Source: Lentibacillus populi (GTDB lineage: Bacteria > Bacillota > Bacilli > Bacillales > Amphibacillaceae). From it: a stretch of 55,775 nucleotides of DNA. Of this stretch, positions 18,512 through 27,711 are shown one piece after another. The stretch lies in contig BMJD01000030.1 in NCBI GenBank assembly GCA_014642895.1, forward strand, positions 1-55,775, written 5' to 3'. The position numbers and the translations under genes were made by a program. A model generated the notes under the pieces. It did not search any database. It was given only the letters and a program-made list of their open reading frames with translations, and was not told the origin of the DNA. How positions within the stretch are numbered: the stretch's first letter is position 1; the number at the start of each line of letters is the position of its first letter.

Positions 18512-19528
18512 TTATAACTTGCGGTGTTTTCTTAATGCTACTACATTCAGCAAAATAAACACCAGTGAAAAGCCGATTAATACCCAAATGTCTCCCATAA
18601 CGGACGTGAGCCCCTGACCGCGGATCATAATTTCCTTAAGTGCATTACCGCCATACGTCAGTGGCATAACTTTACCGATTGCATCAATCCACTCGACCTG
18701 CTCCGTATGAAAAATCCCGGAAAAAAATACTTGCGGAACGATTGCAATTGGGACGAACTGGATCATTTGGAATTCATTCTTGGCATATGCCGAAAGTAAT
18801 GTCCCCAAGCTTTCGGCGGCAATCGCCAGTAAGAAAGTGATGCACAATACGGCAAAAATGGAACCATCCATATACATACCCAATGCATAAACAGAATAGA
18901 GGACGATGATAATTGACTGCAGAATAATAAAGATACCAAATCCACCCAGATAGCCCGCGACAATTTCCCAGCGTTTTAACGGCGTTGCCAAAAGCCGCTC
19001 CAGCGTTCCTTGTGTACGCTCGCGTAAAAAGGAGACCCCACTCAATAGGAAGACAAAAAAGAAAACGAACAGACCGATTAAAACAGGTCCAATATTATCG
19101 AAAAGTTCTAAATCAGTTGATCCATGCAGGAAATCAACGTCCATATCCAGCGTATTCGGATTCATTTGTTTGGCAGCCTGATTTAATACTTGCTGGACAA
19201 CCCTTGTTGCTGTCGGATCGCTTCCTTCCATTATTAACTGTGGCTGTTTCCCATCCCAAGTCAAATGCGCATCGATCGTATTTTCCTGTAATGCCTCTTT
19301 TGCCTCTACATCATTCATTTCTTTGACGGTTACATCCTCATCGTCCAGAATCGTCTGGAATTTTTCTGGTATATCCGTTACGGCAATCGTTGGTTCGTAT
19401 TGCTTCATATCCAGCACAACCCACAGCAGCGTCAGGACAAATAATGGGGCAATGAATAATAGTGCCAGACTGCGCTTATCCATTTTAAACTGTAGAAATA
19501 TCCGTTTGACAATCGCAAGAATCCGCAT
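18512..19528 (-). CDS. ABC-2 type exporter permease
   Basis: The 338-residue product has one N-terminal helix (about 22-40), an extracellular domain of about 120 residues and five to six C-terminal helices. The ABC-2 signature around SFLRERTQGTLERLLATPL (near residue 170) and the PLTYGGNALKEIM loop are visible. It pairs with the ATPase encoded 3 bases upstream. The class exports drugs, lipids or peptides; control by a TetR regulator in the same operon suggests a toxic small molecule. Confidence 0.92.
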   Translation of the reverse strand: MRILAIVKRIFLQFKMDKRSLALLFIAPLFVLTLLWVVLDMKQYEPTIAVTDIPEKFQTILDDEDVTVKEMNDVEAKEALQENTIDAHLTWDGKQPQLIMEGSDPTATRVVQQVLNQAAKQMNPNTLDMDVDFLHGSTDLELFDNIGPVLIGLFVFFFVFLLSGVSFLRERTQGTLERLLATPLKRWEIVAGYLGGFGIFIILQSIIIVLYSVYALGMYMDGSIFAVLCITFLLAIAAESLGTLLSAYAKNEFQMIQFVPIAIVPQVFFSGIFHTEQVEWIDAIGKVMPLTYGGNALKEIMIRGQGLTSVMGDIWVLIGFSLVFILLNVVALRKHRKL

Positions 19529-19531
19529 GTG

Positions 19532-20263
19532 TTACACCTCCACCTGTTTGCCTTCTCCAAAATACAAAAATGCCGCTTCTAATGTTTCTGTTTCACTTTT
19601 TTCTTTTAATTCATCTGGACTTCCATGTGCGATGATATAACCATCTCGAAGCAATGCCAGACTGTCACACTTTTCGGCTTCATCCATCACATGTGTCGTC
19701 ACAATAATCGTTGTGCCCTGCTTTTGCAGCTCCTTCAAATCCCGCCAGATGGAGGCACGAAGGACTGGATCAATCCCGACAGTAGGCTCATCCAGAATCA
19801 ATAGTTTTGGTTCATGCAAAAGTGCTACGGCTAATGACATCCGTCGCTTCATCCCTCCCGAGTAATGCTCCAGCCTTTTATCAAGATGCTCGGTCAGATT
19901 GACAACCTTTGCAACTTGACTGATCTGTTCCTTTCGTTTCTTTTTTGGAACCCCGTAAATACACGCAAAAAAGTCAAGGTTTTGCTTTGCGGTTAATTCA
20001 TCGTACAAAGCATCTGATTGAGCCATATAACCAATATGCTGCATTGCTTTTAATGACGGCATCTGCTTACCATCAATCAGAACAGCCCCGCTTGTTGGGT
20101 TCAAAAGTCCAATCATAATTTTAACGAGTGTTGTCTTCCCCGATCCCGATGGCCCAAGCAATCCAAAAAGCTGCCCCTCTGGTATGGTAAGATCGATATT
20201 TTCCAAGACCGTCTCATCATCAAAGCTTTGCTGGATGCCTTTTAAATTGATAAAAGATGACAT
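19532..20263 (-). CDS. ABC transporter ATP-binding protein (drug-export type)
   Basis: The 243-residue ATPase has Walker A GPSGSGKTT near residues 36-44, signature YSGGMKRRMSLA near 134, Walker B LLILDEPTVGID near 155 and the switch His in TTHVMDEAE. It powers the adjacent permease. Start ATG after GGGAGG. The 5' leader from the presumed promoter near 20560 is unusually long (about 280 bases) and holds a family-A repeat array. Confidence 0.95.
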   Translation of the reverse strand: MSSFINLKGIQQSFDDETVLENIDLTIPEGQLFGLLGPSGSGKTTLVKIMIGLLNPTSGAVLIDGKQMPSLKAMQHIGYMAQSDALYDELTAKQNLDFFACIYGVPKKKRKEQISQVAKVVNLTEHLDKRLEHYSGGMKRRMSLAVALLHEPKLLILDEPTVGIDPVLRASIWRDLKELQKQGTTIIVTTHVMDEAEKCDSLALLRDGYIIAHGSPDELKEKSETETLEAAFLYFGEGKQVEV

Positions 20264-20325
20264 AGTGCGTTACCTCCCTCTTCTGTTTTTAGATACAACC
20301 CTAACGGCAGGCGCCCCGTTTTGCG

Positions 20326-20502
20326 TTGATATTTCCGCGGCTCGATTGATGTGTTGGCTTCGCTTCCCGGGCGATGTTTCTCGCTTTCCGGCTGATGTTC
20401 TCGCTCTACGGTTGATGTCCTGCTTTCGCGCTGATGTTCTCGCTCTACGGTTGATGTTCCTGCTTTCGCGCTGATGTTCCCGCTTTTCGGCTGATGTTCT
20501 TG
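20326..20502 (+). repeat. Family-A tandem repeat, about 8 units
   Basis: Units of 19-21 bases read (T/C)TGATGTTC(C/T)(T/C)GCT(T/C)TC followed by CGG or CGC. The array lies in the leader of the ABC exporter operon. The frame 20270-20506 on the minus strand is a by-product of the repeat and is not called as a gene. Confidence 0.8.
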
Positions 20503-20542
20503 CCAAAAACTCCTGTTATTTTCACCTTTTCACTTGAAATGA

Positions 20543-20554
20543 GTGAGTACTCAC
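20543..20554. promoter_or_regulatory. TetR-type operator of the ABC exporter operon
   Basis: GTGAGTACTCAC is a perfect 12-base palindrome within GAGTGAGTACTCACAC. On the minus strand TTTACA (about 20586-20591) and TAGGAT 17 bases further form a possible promoter, with the operator just downstream of the -10. The operon's own TetR gene is the obvious ligand-responsive partner; this link is inferred. Confidence 0.6.
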
Positions 20555-20702
20555 ACATATATCCTATTATATCATCGTAATTTTGTAAACCTGGTTTTAT
20601 CGATTTTCCCACTTTTCCATTTGCAAGATATTAAACATGATTGTCTTTTCTCCAGCATACATATTATTAGACATCATTTGTTTACATTGGAGGGATAGTC
20701 GG

Positions 20703-21131
20703 GTGCAGTATTATTACGGAAGTCAGATGCCGCTTCGGGTACTGGATGAGGCGGAGTTTTGGAAGCAGCAGGAAGCAGAGCATACTGTGGTCATGCGGGA
20801 GCTTGTGCAGAATCTGGAACAGGAATTTGTCGATGCACTTAAACGATGGGAGGATGTATTGAATACGACACACCAGCATGTAACCCGTTTTGTGGAGTCG
20901 GTCATTCGAAGCAACAACCAAGTTTCACCGCAATTGTATCAGCAGGTACTTGACCTTGTGTCATTCTGCTTGCAGGAAAGTGTTGCTTTTATCCAATTTT
21001 GCCGACAAGTTAAGACGGAGAGTAAAGCTGTTTCCGGAAATCAGACGGCAAAAGTTGTGATTGACCATATTGTTGATGAATCGGAGTATTTTATAGGGAT
21101 TGCCCAAACGATTTTGTATGACCAGAATTAA
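20703..21131 (+). CDS. DUF2935-type helical protein
   Basis: The 142-residue product is helical, with FWKQQEAEHTVVMRELV near the start and VDHIVDESEYFIGIAQTI at the end. This pattern of spaced Glu/His in four helices is that of the DUF2935 family of ferritin-like bundles found in Bacillus. The GTG at 20703 is chosen because GGAGGG lies 8 bases before it and the family N-terminus fits; an ATG at 20637 lacks a site. It is divergent from the ABC operon and has two terminators in a row behind it. Confidence 0.65.
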   Translation: MQYYYGSQMPLRVLDEAEFWKQQEAEHTVVMRELVQNLEQEFVDALKRWEDVLNTTHQHVTRFVESVIRSNNQVSPQLYQQVLDLVSFCLQESVAFIQFCRQVKTESKAVSGNQTAKVVIDHIVDESEYFIGIAQTILYDQN

Positions 21132-21133
21132 GC

Positions 21134-21166
21134 ATTCCTTTGATTTGAAAGAATGCAATTTTTTAT
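21134..21166 (+). terminator. First terminator after the DUF2935 gene
   Basis: GCATTC pairs with GAATGC and is followed by AATTTTTTAT. Confidence 0.6.
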
Positions 21167-21170
21167 ATTA

Positions 21171-21206
21171 ACGTGCTACTAAAATTATACAGTAGCACGT
21201 TTTTTA
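21171..21206 (+). terminator. Second terminator after the DUF2935 gene
   Basis: ACGTGCTACT pairs perfectly with AGTAGCACGT across a 10-base loop and is followed by TTTTTATT. Confidence 0.85.
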
Positions 21207-21307
21207 TTAAACTTTTAGACTACTGATTTAAATGTAATGGCGATCTGTAAAAGTCCCGGGCATTACACATACCAGAAATTAATCAACTACTCAACGCGAA
21301 GGAAAAA

Positions 21308-21710
21308 TCATCTTTCAGTAACTCAGCAGGGGAATGAACGACCGATTGTGGAGGAGAAGTCATCTTTCGGTCACTCAGCAGGGGAATGAACGACCGAACG
21401 CGGAGGAAAAGTCATCATTGGGTAACTCAGCAGAGGCATGAACGACCGAACGCGGAGGAAAAGTCATCTTTCGGTCACTCAGCAGGGGAATGAGCGACCG
21501 AACGCGGAGAAGAAGTCATCTTTCGGTCACTCAGCAGGGGAATGAACGACCGAACGCGGAGGAAAAGTCATCATTGGGTCACTCAGCAGGGGAATGAACG
21601 ACCGATTGCGGAGGAAAAGTCATCATTGGGTCACTCAGCAGGGGAATGAACGACCGATTGCGGAGGAAAAGTCATCTTTCAGTAACTCAGCATGGGCATG
21701 AACGACGTGA
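21308..21710 (+). repeat. Family-C tandem repeat, 8 units of 52 bp
   Basis: Each unit reads TCATC(T/A)TT followed by GGTCACTCAGCA, then GGGGAATGAACGACCGA and GCGGAGGAAAAG. Unit starts are at 21308 and every 52 bases to 21672. GACCGAA late in one unit can pair with TTCGGTC early in the next, giving a hairpin per junction. A second array in the opposite orientation lies at 32390-32830. The 52-base period does not preserve a reading frame. Confidence 0.9.
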
Positions 21711-21850
21711 TCTTCAATTAATCCTCCATAAATAAAGTAACGTCATGCGGGAGTACTCCTTGACTTGTTATTCTTTTCATCCGGGTCATTTGCCATTATA
21801 CTATTGGCATGGATTAGTACAGATTTCTTTAGTTGCGGGGTGAAACACGA

Positions 21851-22594
21851 GTGCATGAACCGGTTTCGATTTCTAAGGTGTGTATACTTGCGGGGAAAAT
21901 TATGCTGGAAAGTGGTGCCGAAACCTATCGTGTCGAGGATACCATGAATCGTATCGCAGCGGCTTATGGGTTGGCTGATGCACAGAGCTATGCAACCCCA
22001 ACCGGCATCAATTTTTCGACTGATGTTGCTGAATCAACGACTTTTATTCGCATTTCCAAACGCTCAACTGATTTACATAAAATTTCGAATGTTAATGATA
22101 TATCACGGAAAGTTACAGCTGGCAGCGTGGATCTTGTTGAAGCATTAGCAATGCTGAAAAAAGTTGATCATACTCAGCTAACATTTCCGAGCTGGATGCA
22201 AATTGTTGCAGCAGCATTTGTCAGCGGCAGCTTTACTATCATGTTTGGCGGAACATGGCCTGATTATATCCCGACATTTATTGTTGGTGGGATGGGATTT
22301 GCCGCGATGTTAGGCTGTGATCGGCTTGTCGAAATTCGATTTATTGCAGAATTTTTTGCCTCGCTTGTAATTGGGCTACTGGCATTTGGATTTATCTATA
22401 GTGGTCTGGGAGTGGAACTGGACAAAATTATTATTGGCGCGGTGATGCCGCTCGTACCAGGCCTGCCTATCACCAACGCTGTACGCGATTTAATGTCCGG
22501 TCATTTGGTAGCGGGTGTATCGAAGGGCGTAGAAGCATTGCTGACTGCATTCGCAATCGGTGCGGGCATTGCAGTAGTTTTTGGGGTATTGTAG
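21851..22594 (+). CDS. Threonine/serine exporter, large subunit (ThrE N-terminal/YjjP-like)
   Basis: The N-terminal cytoplasmic part has the family signature LLESGAETYRVEDT-like (here LAGKIMLESGAETYRVEDT) at about residues 9-28. About five helices follow, including a conserved VPGLPITNAVRDLMSG loop. The family splits one ThrE transporter into a long (DUF1212) and a short (DUF3815) subunit; the short one is encoded next. I prefer the GTG at 21851, with GGGGTG 8 bases before it, over the TTG at 21833, which has no site. Export of threonine/serine is the known role; the substrate here is inferred. Confidence 0.88.
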   Translation: MHEPVSISKVCILAGKIMLESGAETYRVEDTMNRIAAAYGLADAQSYATPTGINFSTDVAESTTFIRISKRSTDLHKISNVNDISRKVTAGSVDLVEALAMLKKVDHTQLTFPSWMQIVAAAFVSGSFTIMFGGTWPDYIPTFIVGGMGFAAMLGCDRLVEIRFIAEFFASLVIGLLAFGFIYSGLGVELDKIIIGAVMPLVPGLPITNAVRDLMSGHLVAGVSKGVEALLTAFAIGAGIAVVFGVL

Positions 22595-22607
22595 ATTGAC
22601 GTTTGAA

Positions 22608-22755
22608 CACTCGTGTAGATGATTGGAGTGATCGGGCTGATACCCGCAATCAACCGGTTGATGCCTGTGCACCCGGGCTGATATTCGCACACTCGAGTCG
22701 ATATCTACTCGAATACGACCGATGTTCTCGCTCTCGGGTCGATGCTCGAACGCCG
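22608..22755 (+). repeat. Degenerate family-A repeats between the two exporter subunit genes
   Basis: Diverged units of the type GATGTTCTCGCTCTCGGGTC and GATATTCGCACACTCGAGTC fill the 210-base gap. Their presence inside what is normally a tight two-gene operon suggests insertion or expansion. Confidence 0.55.
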
Positions 22756-22804
22756 CTCTCATATTACGTTCCAAAATACTTCACCAACCAAAAGGAGAAT
22801 CAAC

Positions 22805-23248
22805 ATGACAATCATTGCACAGCTTTTTACCAGCTTCATTGCAGCAGCCGGGTTCGGCATTTTATTTAATGCACCAAGAAAAGCCTTAATTCAATGCGGG
22901 CTGGTTGGCATGTTTGGCTGGATTCTTTACTTTTTACTTGTACAGCAAGGAATGGATGTTGTTCCCGCAACAGTTTTTGCAGCGATGTTAGTAGGTGCCC
23001 TGAGCCAAATTTGTGCCAAGCTGTATAAAACCCCGATCATCATTTTTATCGTGTCCGGAATTATACCACTTGTACCAGGTGGAAGTGCGTATGATGCCAT
23101 GCGCAACTTTGTCGAAAATGACTATTACACCGCGGTTCAATTGTCAGCGAAAGTGATGCTGTTGTCTGGCGGTATTGCAATTGGATTGATGTTTTCTGAA
23201 GTTGTGAATCAGTTGATCCGGAAATGGGTGTGGCGGCGGGCAGGGTGA
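22805..23248 (+). CDS. Threonine/serine exporter, small subunit (ThrE_2/YjjB-like)
   Basis: The 147-residue membrane protein has four to five helices and the conserved SGIIPLVPGGSAYDAMR segment that mirrors the PGLPITNAVRD loop of the large subunit. The ATG at 22805 follows AAAGGAGAATCAAC. It works with the 21851 gene product as one transporter. Confidence 0.9.
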   Translation: MTIIAQLFTSFIAAAGFGILFNAPRKALIQCGLVGMFGWILYFLLVQQGMDVVPATVFAAMLVGALSQICAKLYKTPIIIFIVSGIIPLVPGGSAYDAMRNFVENDYYTAVQLSAKVMLLSGGIAIGLMFSEVVNQLIRKWVWRRAG

Positions 23249-23264
23249 GATAGATGACTTTCCC

Positions 23265-23395
23265 CGTTCGATCGGCGGCTTTCTGCTTCCGATCGGCGAC
23301 TTTCCAACTTGGATCAGCGGCTTTCTACTTTGGATCGGCGGATTCTCGACTCCGATCGGCGGCTTCCTGACTTGGATCGGCGGCTTTATGATGCC
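23265..23395 (+). repeat. Family-B tandem repeat, about 6 units of 21 bp
   Basis: Units read GATCGGCGGCTTTC plus seven variable bases, mostly pyrimidines. It starts 17 bases after the exporter stop codon. Confidence 0.85.
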
Positions 23396-24280
23396 CCATT
23401 GATGTTTTCATTTCCGGCGAGATATCATTTATTTCCCCGGGTTTTATGATTGCTTCCGGAAGACTATTTAATCGTGGATAACAATATTCCCCCTTTCAAG
23501 ATTAATAAGTACCACCTCTTGAATTAGTTTAATCTACTTATAGGTGTCCTACCAGCAAAACGCTGAAAACATTCGTTAAGGGGGTGTTCCAGAAAGTTAC
23601 TGAACGCCTTGTTACTAAAGGATTTATGAGATTTTTCATAACTTATCTCTTTATCTATGTTCAGATAATAAGGAAAAAATAAGTTTTGTTACACCTATAA
23701 CAGTCTTGGCGTATAAAAAATATGGTTCTTTTATGTCGAAATTTGCTTAACGTATGTTTTCCGCGACATGTTGGTAATTCCACTAGTTGGAAACCCACTT
23801 ACATACAGTAGAATCACGAAACCCCATTCCACGTGCTACTTGCCAAGCAGCTCTCCCCTCCTCAACGATTAAAATATTGAATTATACTTTATGCATTCCG
23901 GCACACGCGCTTCCCCATAATAAACACTTCCTCTTCTGAAATTAAAATATACACGATTATCTTTTGACGTGTCCGTTAAATCCTGGATTCCCACCATTTA
24001 TAACGAGGTAGCATATATTTGGTAGCCATCATCTTGTGTAGGCTGACAAATCAACAGTTTTCTACAATGATACATTTGGGTAGTATTGCATTTCCTCGTT
24101 ATACTTTCTAAAGTGTAACGAGGCATAAGAAATCCCTTAACAGTTGGCACGAAAGAGATTCATGAGGTTTTCATCGTTATACATTCCGGGAATTCAGGTT
24201 AAATAGACTAGCGTGAACTTTAGTGAAAGCCTGTGAATATTAGCGAAACAAGTTTTGGGCTCTACATGTTCCCACTGTCT
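23396..24280. other. Gene-free stretch of about 900 bases
   Basis: No intact gene is seen. On the minus strand near 23790-23880 there is a short readable piece, GRAAWQVARGMGFRDSTVCK, that ends in a stop and may be the tail of a lost gene with a helix-turn-helix-like pattern. The last 100 bases before 24281 are downstream of the nos operon; no clear terminator was found. Confidence 0.35.
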
Positions 24281-24913
24281 TTAATCATATATTTCTACAT
24301 TTGTTTCTGCTAGTTCTTCTTGAATGATTTCCTCCAATTCCTTTTGGGCGTCAAATTTTAATGCTTGTTTGCTGTAATCCGGGTGCTTTTTTTGCACGCC
24401 ATCCATTAGCTTTGTAATGAGTTTTTCTGCTTCCAATATGATTTCATATCGGTCTTTTTCTCTTGACCAGAATTTTTCTTCGTCAATTCCCTGCATTAAA
24501 TCAGTATATCCGTCACTGCTTTCAACATCCTGACGAACAGATTGAGCACGTTTTTGCTGCTTGGACTTATCAACTGTTATTCCCTCTTCCTGCGCGATTT
24601 GATGAATGATATGATTGCGGATCAATTCCTGGATCGCTATTTGGGAAGATGGCTGTTCCTGTTTCTTTTCGGCACCCTGCAACTTGGAAATCAGCGCCAG
24701 TCGCTTCATTTCATAATGGAGGTCTTCGCCTGTTATTTCATGGTCAGCCACTTTTGCTACTATCGTGTCAGAATTTGCCTTCTCTGCCACAGATACTGAC
24801 TGGTCTTCTTGCTGCGTGTCTTTTTCATCGTCATTTCCTTTCTGGTCTTCAGTTGTTTGGGAACAACCAAACAATCCAATCGTTATGATGATCAACATTA
24901 CCCATTTCCACAT
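24281..24913 (-). CDS. Secreted lipoprotein with SurA-like N-terminal domain, nos operon
   Basis: A lipoprotein signal (WVMLIIITIGLFGC, Cys at residue 17) leads to an acidic linker and then a helical region starting VAKVADHEITGEDLHYEM. This is the pattern of SurA/PrsA-type chaperone N-domains. There is no parvulin isomerase domain, and the 210-residue length is short for PrsA. The start overlaps nosF by 16 bases, so it belongs to the operon and may help fold or metallate NosZ outside the membrane. It occupies the place where many nos clusters carry nosL but has none of NosL's Cys/Met copper motifs. Confidence 0.7.
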   Translation of the reverse strand: MWKWVMLIIITIGLFGCSQTTEDQKGNDDEKDTQQEDQSVSVAEKANSDTIVAKVADHEITGEDLHYEMKRLALISKLQGAEKKQEQPSSQIAIQELIRNHIIHQIAQEEGITVDKSKQQKRAQSVRQDVESSDGYTDLMQGIDEEKFWSREKDRYEIILEAEKLITKLMDGVQKKHPDYSKQALKFDAQKELEEIIQEELAETNVEIYD

Positions 24914-25581
24914 ATCGACATGCTCCCTTCGAACTGGTGTAAAAAATCAACAGAATTCATTTTGCTTACTGTACGGTCACGCAAATAGAGCACATGTGTT
25001 GCCAGCTGTTTTACTTCATCAAAGTGGTGTGTTGTAAACAAAAGCGTTTGCCTCTCTGAATCAATCTGCTCCAAAAGCCGGAGAAATTCTTTTCGCCCAA
25101 AAGGGTCAAGTCCCGATGTCGGCTCATCTAAAATAATCCATTCCGGCTCACCTATAAGTGCAATACTTAACCCTACCCGCTGCAGCATCCCTTTGGACAG
25201 CTGTGTCATCCGTTTTGTTCGATGATCCCACATGTTTGTATGTGTAAGCGACTGCTTTACAACTTCTTTGGGCAATCGCAGTGTATCAGCAAAATATTGT
25301 ACATTTTCTTCCACCGAAAGCTGTGCGTATAGCTGGAATTTTTCGGGTAAATAAGAAAGCTTGTTATTCCATGCCCCCGGATGGTATACACGCTTCCCGT
25401 CAATTGTTATCGTGCCTTTCTTCAATCGGGTAAAACCTGCCAATGCATGTAATAATGTCGTCTTCCCAGCCCCATTTCTTCCGACAACTGCTATACGCTC
25501 ACCTCGTTCGATGACAAAGTTTGCTTCGTCAAAGATCGTTTGCAAACGATATATTTGGGTTGCACCTTCTACTTTAATCAT
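24898..25581 (-). CDS. nosF: Nitrous-oxide reductase maturation ATPase NosF
   Basis: An ABC ATPase of 227 residues with Walker A GRNGAGKTT, signature LSKGMLQRVGLS, Walker B WIILDEPTSGLD and switch TTHHFDE. With NosY and NosD it forms the NosDFY transporter needed to build the copper-sulfur centre of NosZ. The ATG at 25579-25581 is chosen: it overlaps the nosY stop as ATGATTAA and has AAAGGG before it; a GTG three codons upstream is also possible. Confidence 0.9.
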   Translation of the reverse strand: MIKVEGATQIYRLQTIFDEANFVIERGERIAVVGRNGAGKTTLLHALAGFTRLKKGTITIDGKRVYHPGAWNNKLSYLPEKFQLYAQLSVEENVQYFADTLRLPKEVVKQSLTHTNMWDHRTKRMTQLSKGMLQRVGLSIALIGEPEWIILDEPTSGLDPFGRKEFLRLLEQIDSERQTLLFTTHHFDEVKQLATHVLYLRDRTVSKMNSVDFLHQFEGSMSICGNG

Positions 25582-26374
25582 GGGTAACACCCTTTCGCTT
25601 CAATATATAAATAGATATGCACATAGACATGCCAATCCACAATACCGTATTTCCCAGCAGAATCAGCCAAGGCGATTCAAAAATAAATTGTTCGTATACG
25701 GCGCTTAAATCAGAAAGCTGGTAAATATGAAGCTGAACAAACAAAAAGTATTGGACCGCATGGACTGGTGATAAAAAGTAAATGACGGAAAACATGAATA
25801 CTTCATTCATCGCAACAGACGGAAGCCAATACATGAGCAACAGGTCAGCTAAATAAATTAACACTAGCCATACGCCGATAATATATCCGACCAGCGTCAC
25901 TTTTTGATTAATGATTGTGCCTAGTAAAATACCAATCGTAATGAAAATAGCGCTCAACAGTAGTACTGAGAACAGAAAAACAGCAAACTCTCTTATATCA
26001 AAATTCTCAAAAACCATTTTGGCAGGAATCATTGCAATGAGATAGGCAAGCGTTATGGTTGGCAAAAATACTGAAAAAAGAGAGACGAATTTACGCAATA
26101 CGAATTGTGGAACCGTCATGCCTCTAGCCAACAGAATCGGCAGCGTTCGCTGGCTTTTTTCCAATGCCATGGAAAACGCTCCATAAAAGATAGCCAGAAG
26201 CGGCAAAAAGTACAATGAAGTTTGAAATATTGGCACGAGACCTGTACGAAATGAGACAGAGACGTTCATACCATGATATTGAAATACAACAAACCATGCT
26301 GACAGTACTACAAGGCCAACTGTCATAAGCAACAAAGAACTACGGTGATATTCTCTCCACTCTTTTACGATCAT
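25574..26374 (-). CDS. nosY: Nitrous-oxide reductase maturation permease NosY
   Basis: A membrane protein of about 266 residues with six hydrophobic helices and an early loop KSQRTLPILLARGMT that resembles the coupling region of ABC-2 permeases. The open frame extends 61 codons upstream into nosD, but an ATG at 26372-26374 (MIVKEWREY) lies just after the GGGGGAG site at the end of nosD; the GTG directly before it could also serve. It pairs with NosF and NosD. Confidence 0.87.
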   Translation of the reverse strand: MIVKEWREYHRSSLLLMTVGLVVLSAWFVVFQYHGMNVSVSFRTGLVPIFQTSLYFLPLLAIFYGAFSMALEKSQRTLPILLARGMTVPQFVLRKFVSLFSVFLPTITLAYLIAMIPAKMVFENFDIREFAVFLFSVLLLSAIFITIGILLGTIINQKVTLVGYIIGVWLVLIYLADLLLMYWLPSVAMNEVFMFSVIYFLSPVHAVQYFLFVQLHIYQLSDLSAVYEQFIFESPWLILLGNTVLWIGMSMCISIYILKRKGVTHD

Positions 26375-26382
26375 CACCAATT

Positions 26383-27711
26383 TTATCTCCCCCTTCCCCA
26401 TACCTGTATTGCCCGTTTGTGTCCTATCCACAAAGCACCTATCGTCAATAAAATGATTATTAATCCAAATGGAAATATCGAAAAAGCCAATTGATTTACT
26501 TTGACTGGATACGGATCTTTTATATTGCTGGTATCTGTTCCAATTAGTTGATTCCATTTTTCATAGAGACCCAAAGCCGGACTGTCCAGAAATAACGTTC
26601 CAAGCGGCTGTTTAGAAAGCACTTCTCCAAAAGCCGAGGTAAATTGATAAGGGTTATCGGCAATTCCATCTTGATCTAAATCTACTACCGTATGATCAGA
26701 CCATGCATTTCCAATTCCCGCTTCACTCCAATTGTTAGCGTCCTTGCCGCTATTTGTGCTGTATTGAAGATTATTTCCGATAATCCTGTTTTCCGAAAAT
26801 ATATTATCAACCGAACTCGACCATACATCGACTCCAATCCGGTTATTTATAATTTGATTGTCCTTTAAAACATTTCGATTGGATTGATCCATAAAAATTC
26901 CCTTTTGGTTAAAATTGATTTGGTTATCGATCATTTTTACATTATTGGCTGTTTGCAGAAGTACGCCAAACGATTGCAGACCATAATGATCATGGAACCG
27001 ATTTTCTTTTAACACAATATCATCCGAATACATGATAGCTGCACCGCCAACATTTTCAAAAAACTCGTTTTGGTAAAATGTATTTTGATCCGAGTACATA
27101 TAATGAAGTCCGTAACGATTGCCGGTTAGGGTGTTTTGTTTTATTTGATTATGTTCAGCAAACGAAAAGTAAATCCCATCTCGTGCTGAATCGATGGTAT
27201 TTCCTTTAATGACATTTTCTGATGAATGAAACAAATGAATGCCATTTCCCCGTCGCGACTGATTCCGCTTTTGATCACCAGTAATGGTATTGTCAATCAG
27301 CTTGTTCCCTTTATTTTCACTTAAATAAATACCATGAAGGCTGTTTTCAATCCGTATATGCATCACCTTGTTGTCATTCGAATAAATTTTAATTCCTGCA
27401 AAGTCTTTATCAAGGATAGAACTGCTGTTTTTAATTGTTACATTTTCCAGTGTGATTCCATCATGTGTTAGCGTGACAACATTTCCATCTCCACTTCCTT
27501 TTATAACGGTGTTGCCAGCACCTTTGATAACAACAGGCTTGTTGATTACGACATCCTCTTGATAAACACGATTTTCGAGTTGTATCGTATCTCCTGGCTT
27601 TGCTTTTTCCAGTAATGCTTGAATTGATTCGCTTTCTTCAGCCAGCAGCGTTTTCGGAAAAAGCATGGAAAATAAACCTGTAAACACGATAATAATCATC
27701 CGTCTATACAT
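26383..27711 (-). CDS. nosD: Periplasmic copper-site maturation protein NosD
   Basis: A signal peptide (RRMIIIVFTGLFSMLFPKTL, cleavage near AEE) precedes a right-handed parallel beta-helix built of NosD/CASH repeats; many N-x-I-x-x-N steps such as NSLHGIYLSENKGNKLIDN are visible. A C-terminal helix (about residues 410-430) anchors it. The ATG at 27709-27711 overlaps the previous stop as ATGTATAG and has GGAAAGGA upstream; an upstream ATG 10 codons earlier lies inside nosB and is unlikely. It feeds the NosFY transporter outside the membrane. Confidence 0.93.
   Translation of the reverse strand: MYRRMIIIVFTGLFSMLFPKTLLAEESESIQALLEKAKPGDTIQLENRVYQEDVVINKPVVIKGAGNTVIKGSGDGNVVTLTHDGITLENVTIKNSSSILDKDFAGIKIYSNDNKVMHIRIENSLHGIYLSENKGNKLIDNTITGDQKRNQSRRGNGIHLFHSSENVIKGNTIDSARDGIYFSFAEHNQIKQNTLTGNRYGLHYMYSDQNTFYQNEFFENVGGAAIMYSDDIVLKENRFHDHYGLQSFGVLLQTANNVKMIDNQINFNQKGIFMDQSNRNVLKDNQIINNRIGVDVWSSSVDNIFSENRIIGNNLQYSTNSGKDANNWSEAGIGNAWSDHTVVDLDQDGIADNPYQFTSAFGEVLSKQPLGTLFLDSPALGLYEKWNQLIGTDTSNIKDPYPVKVNQLAFSIFPFGLIIILLTIGALWIGHKRAIQVWGRGR

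Noticed and set aside
20270-20506. Open frame of 78 codons inside family-A repeats
   Set aside because: Repeat units without stops generate it; composition is repetitive Arg/Thr/Ser and there is no ribosome site.
21308-21710. Family-C array as a CRISPR
   Set aside because: The whole 52-base unit is conserved; there are no unique spacers.
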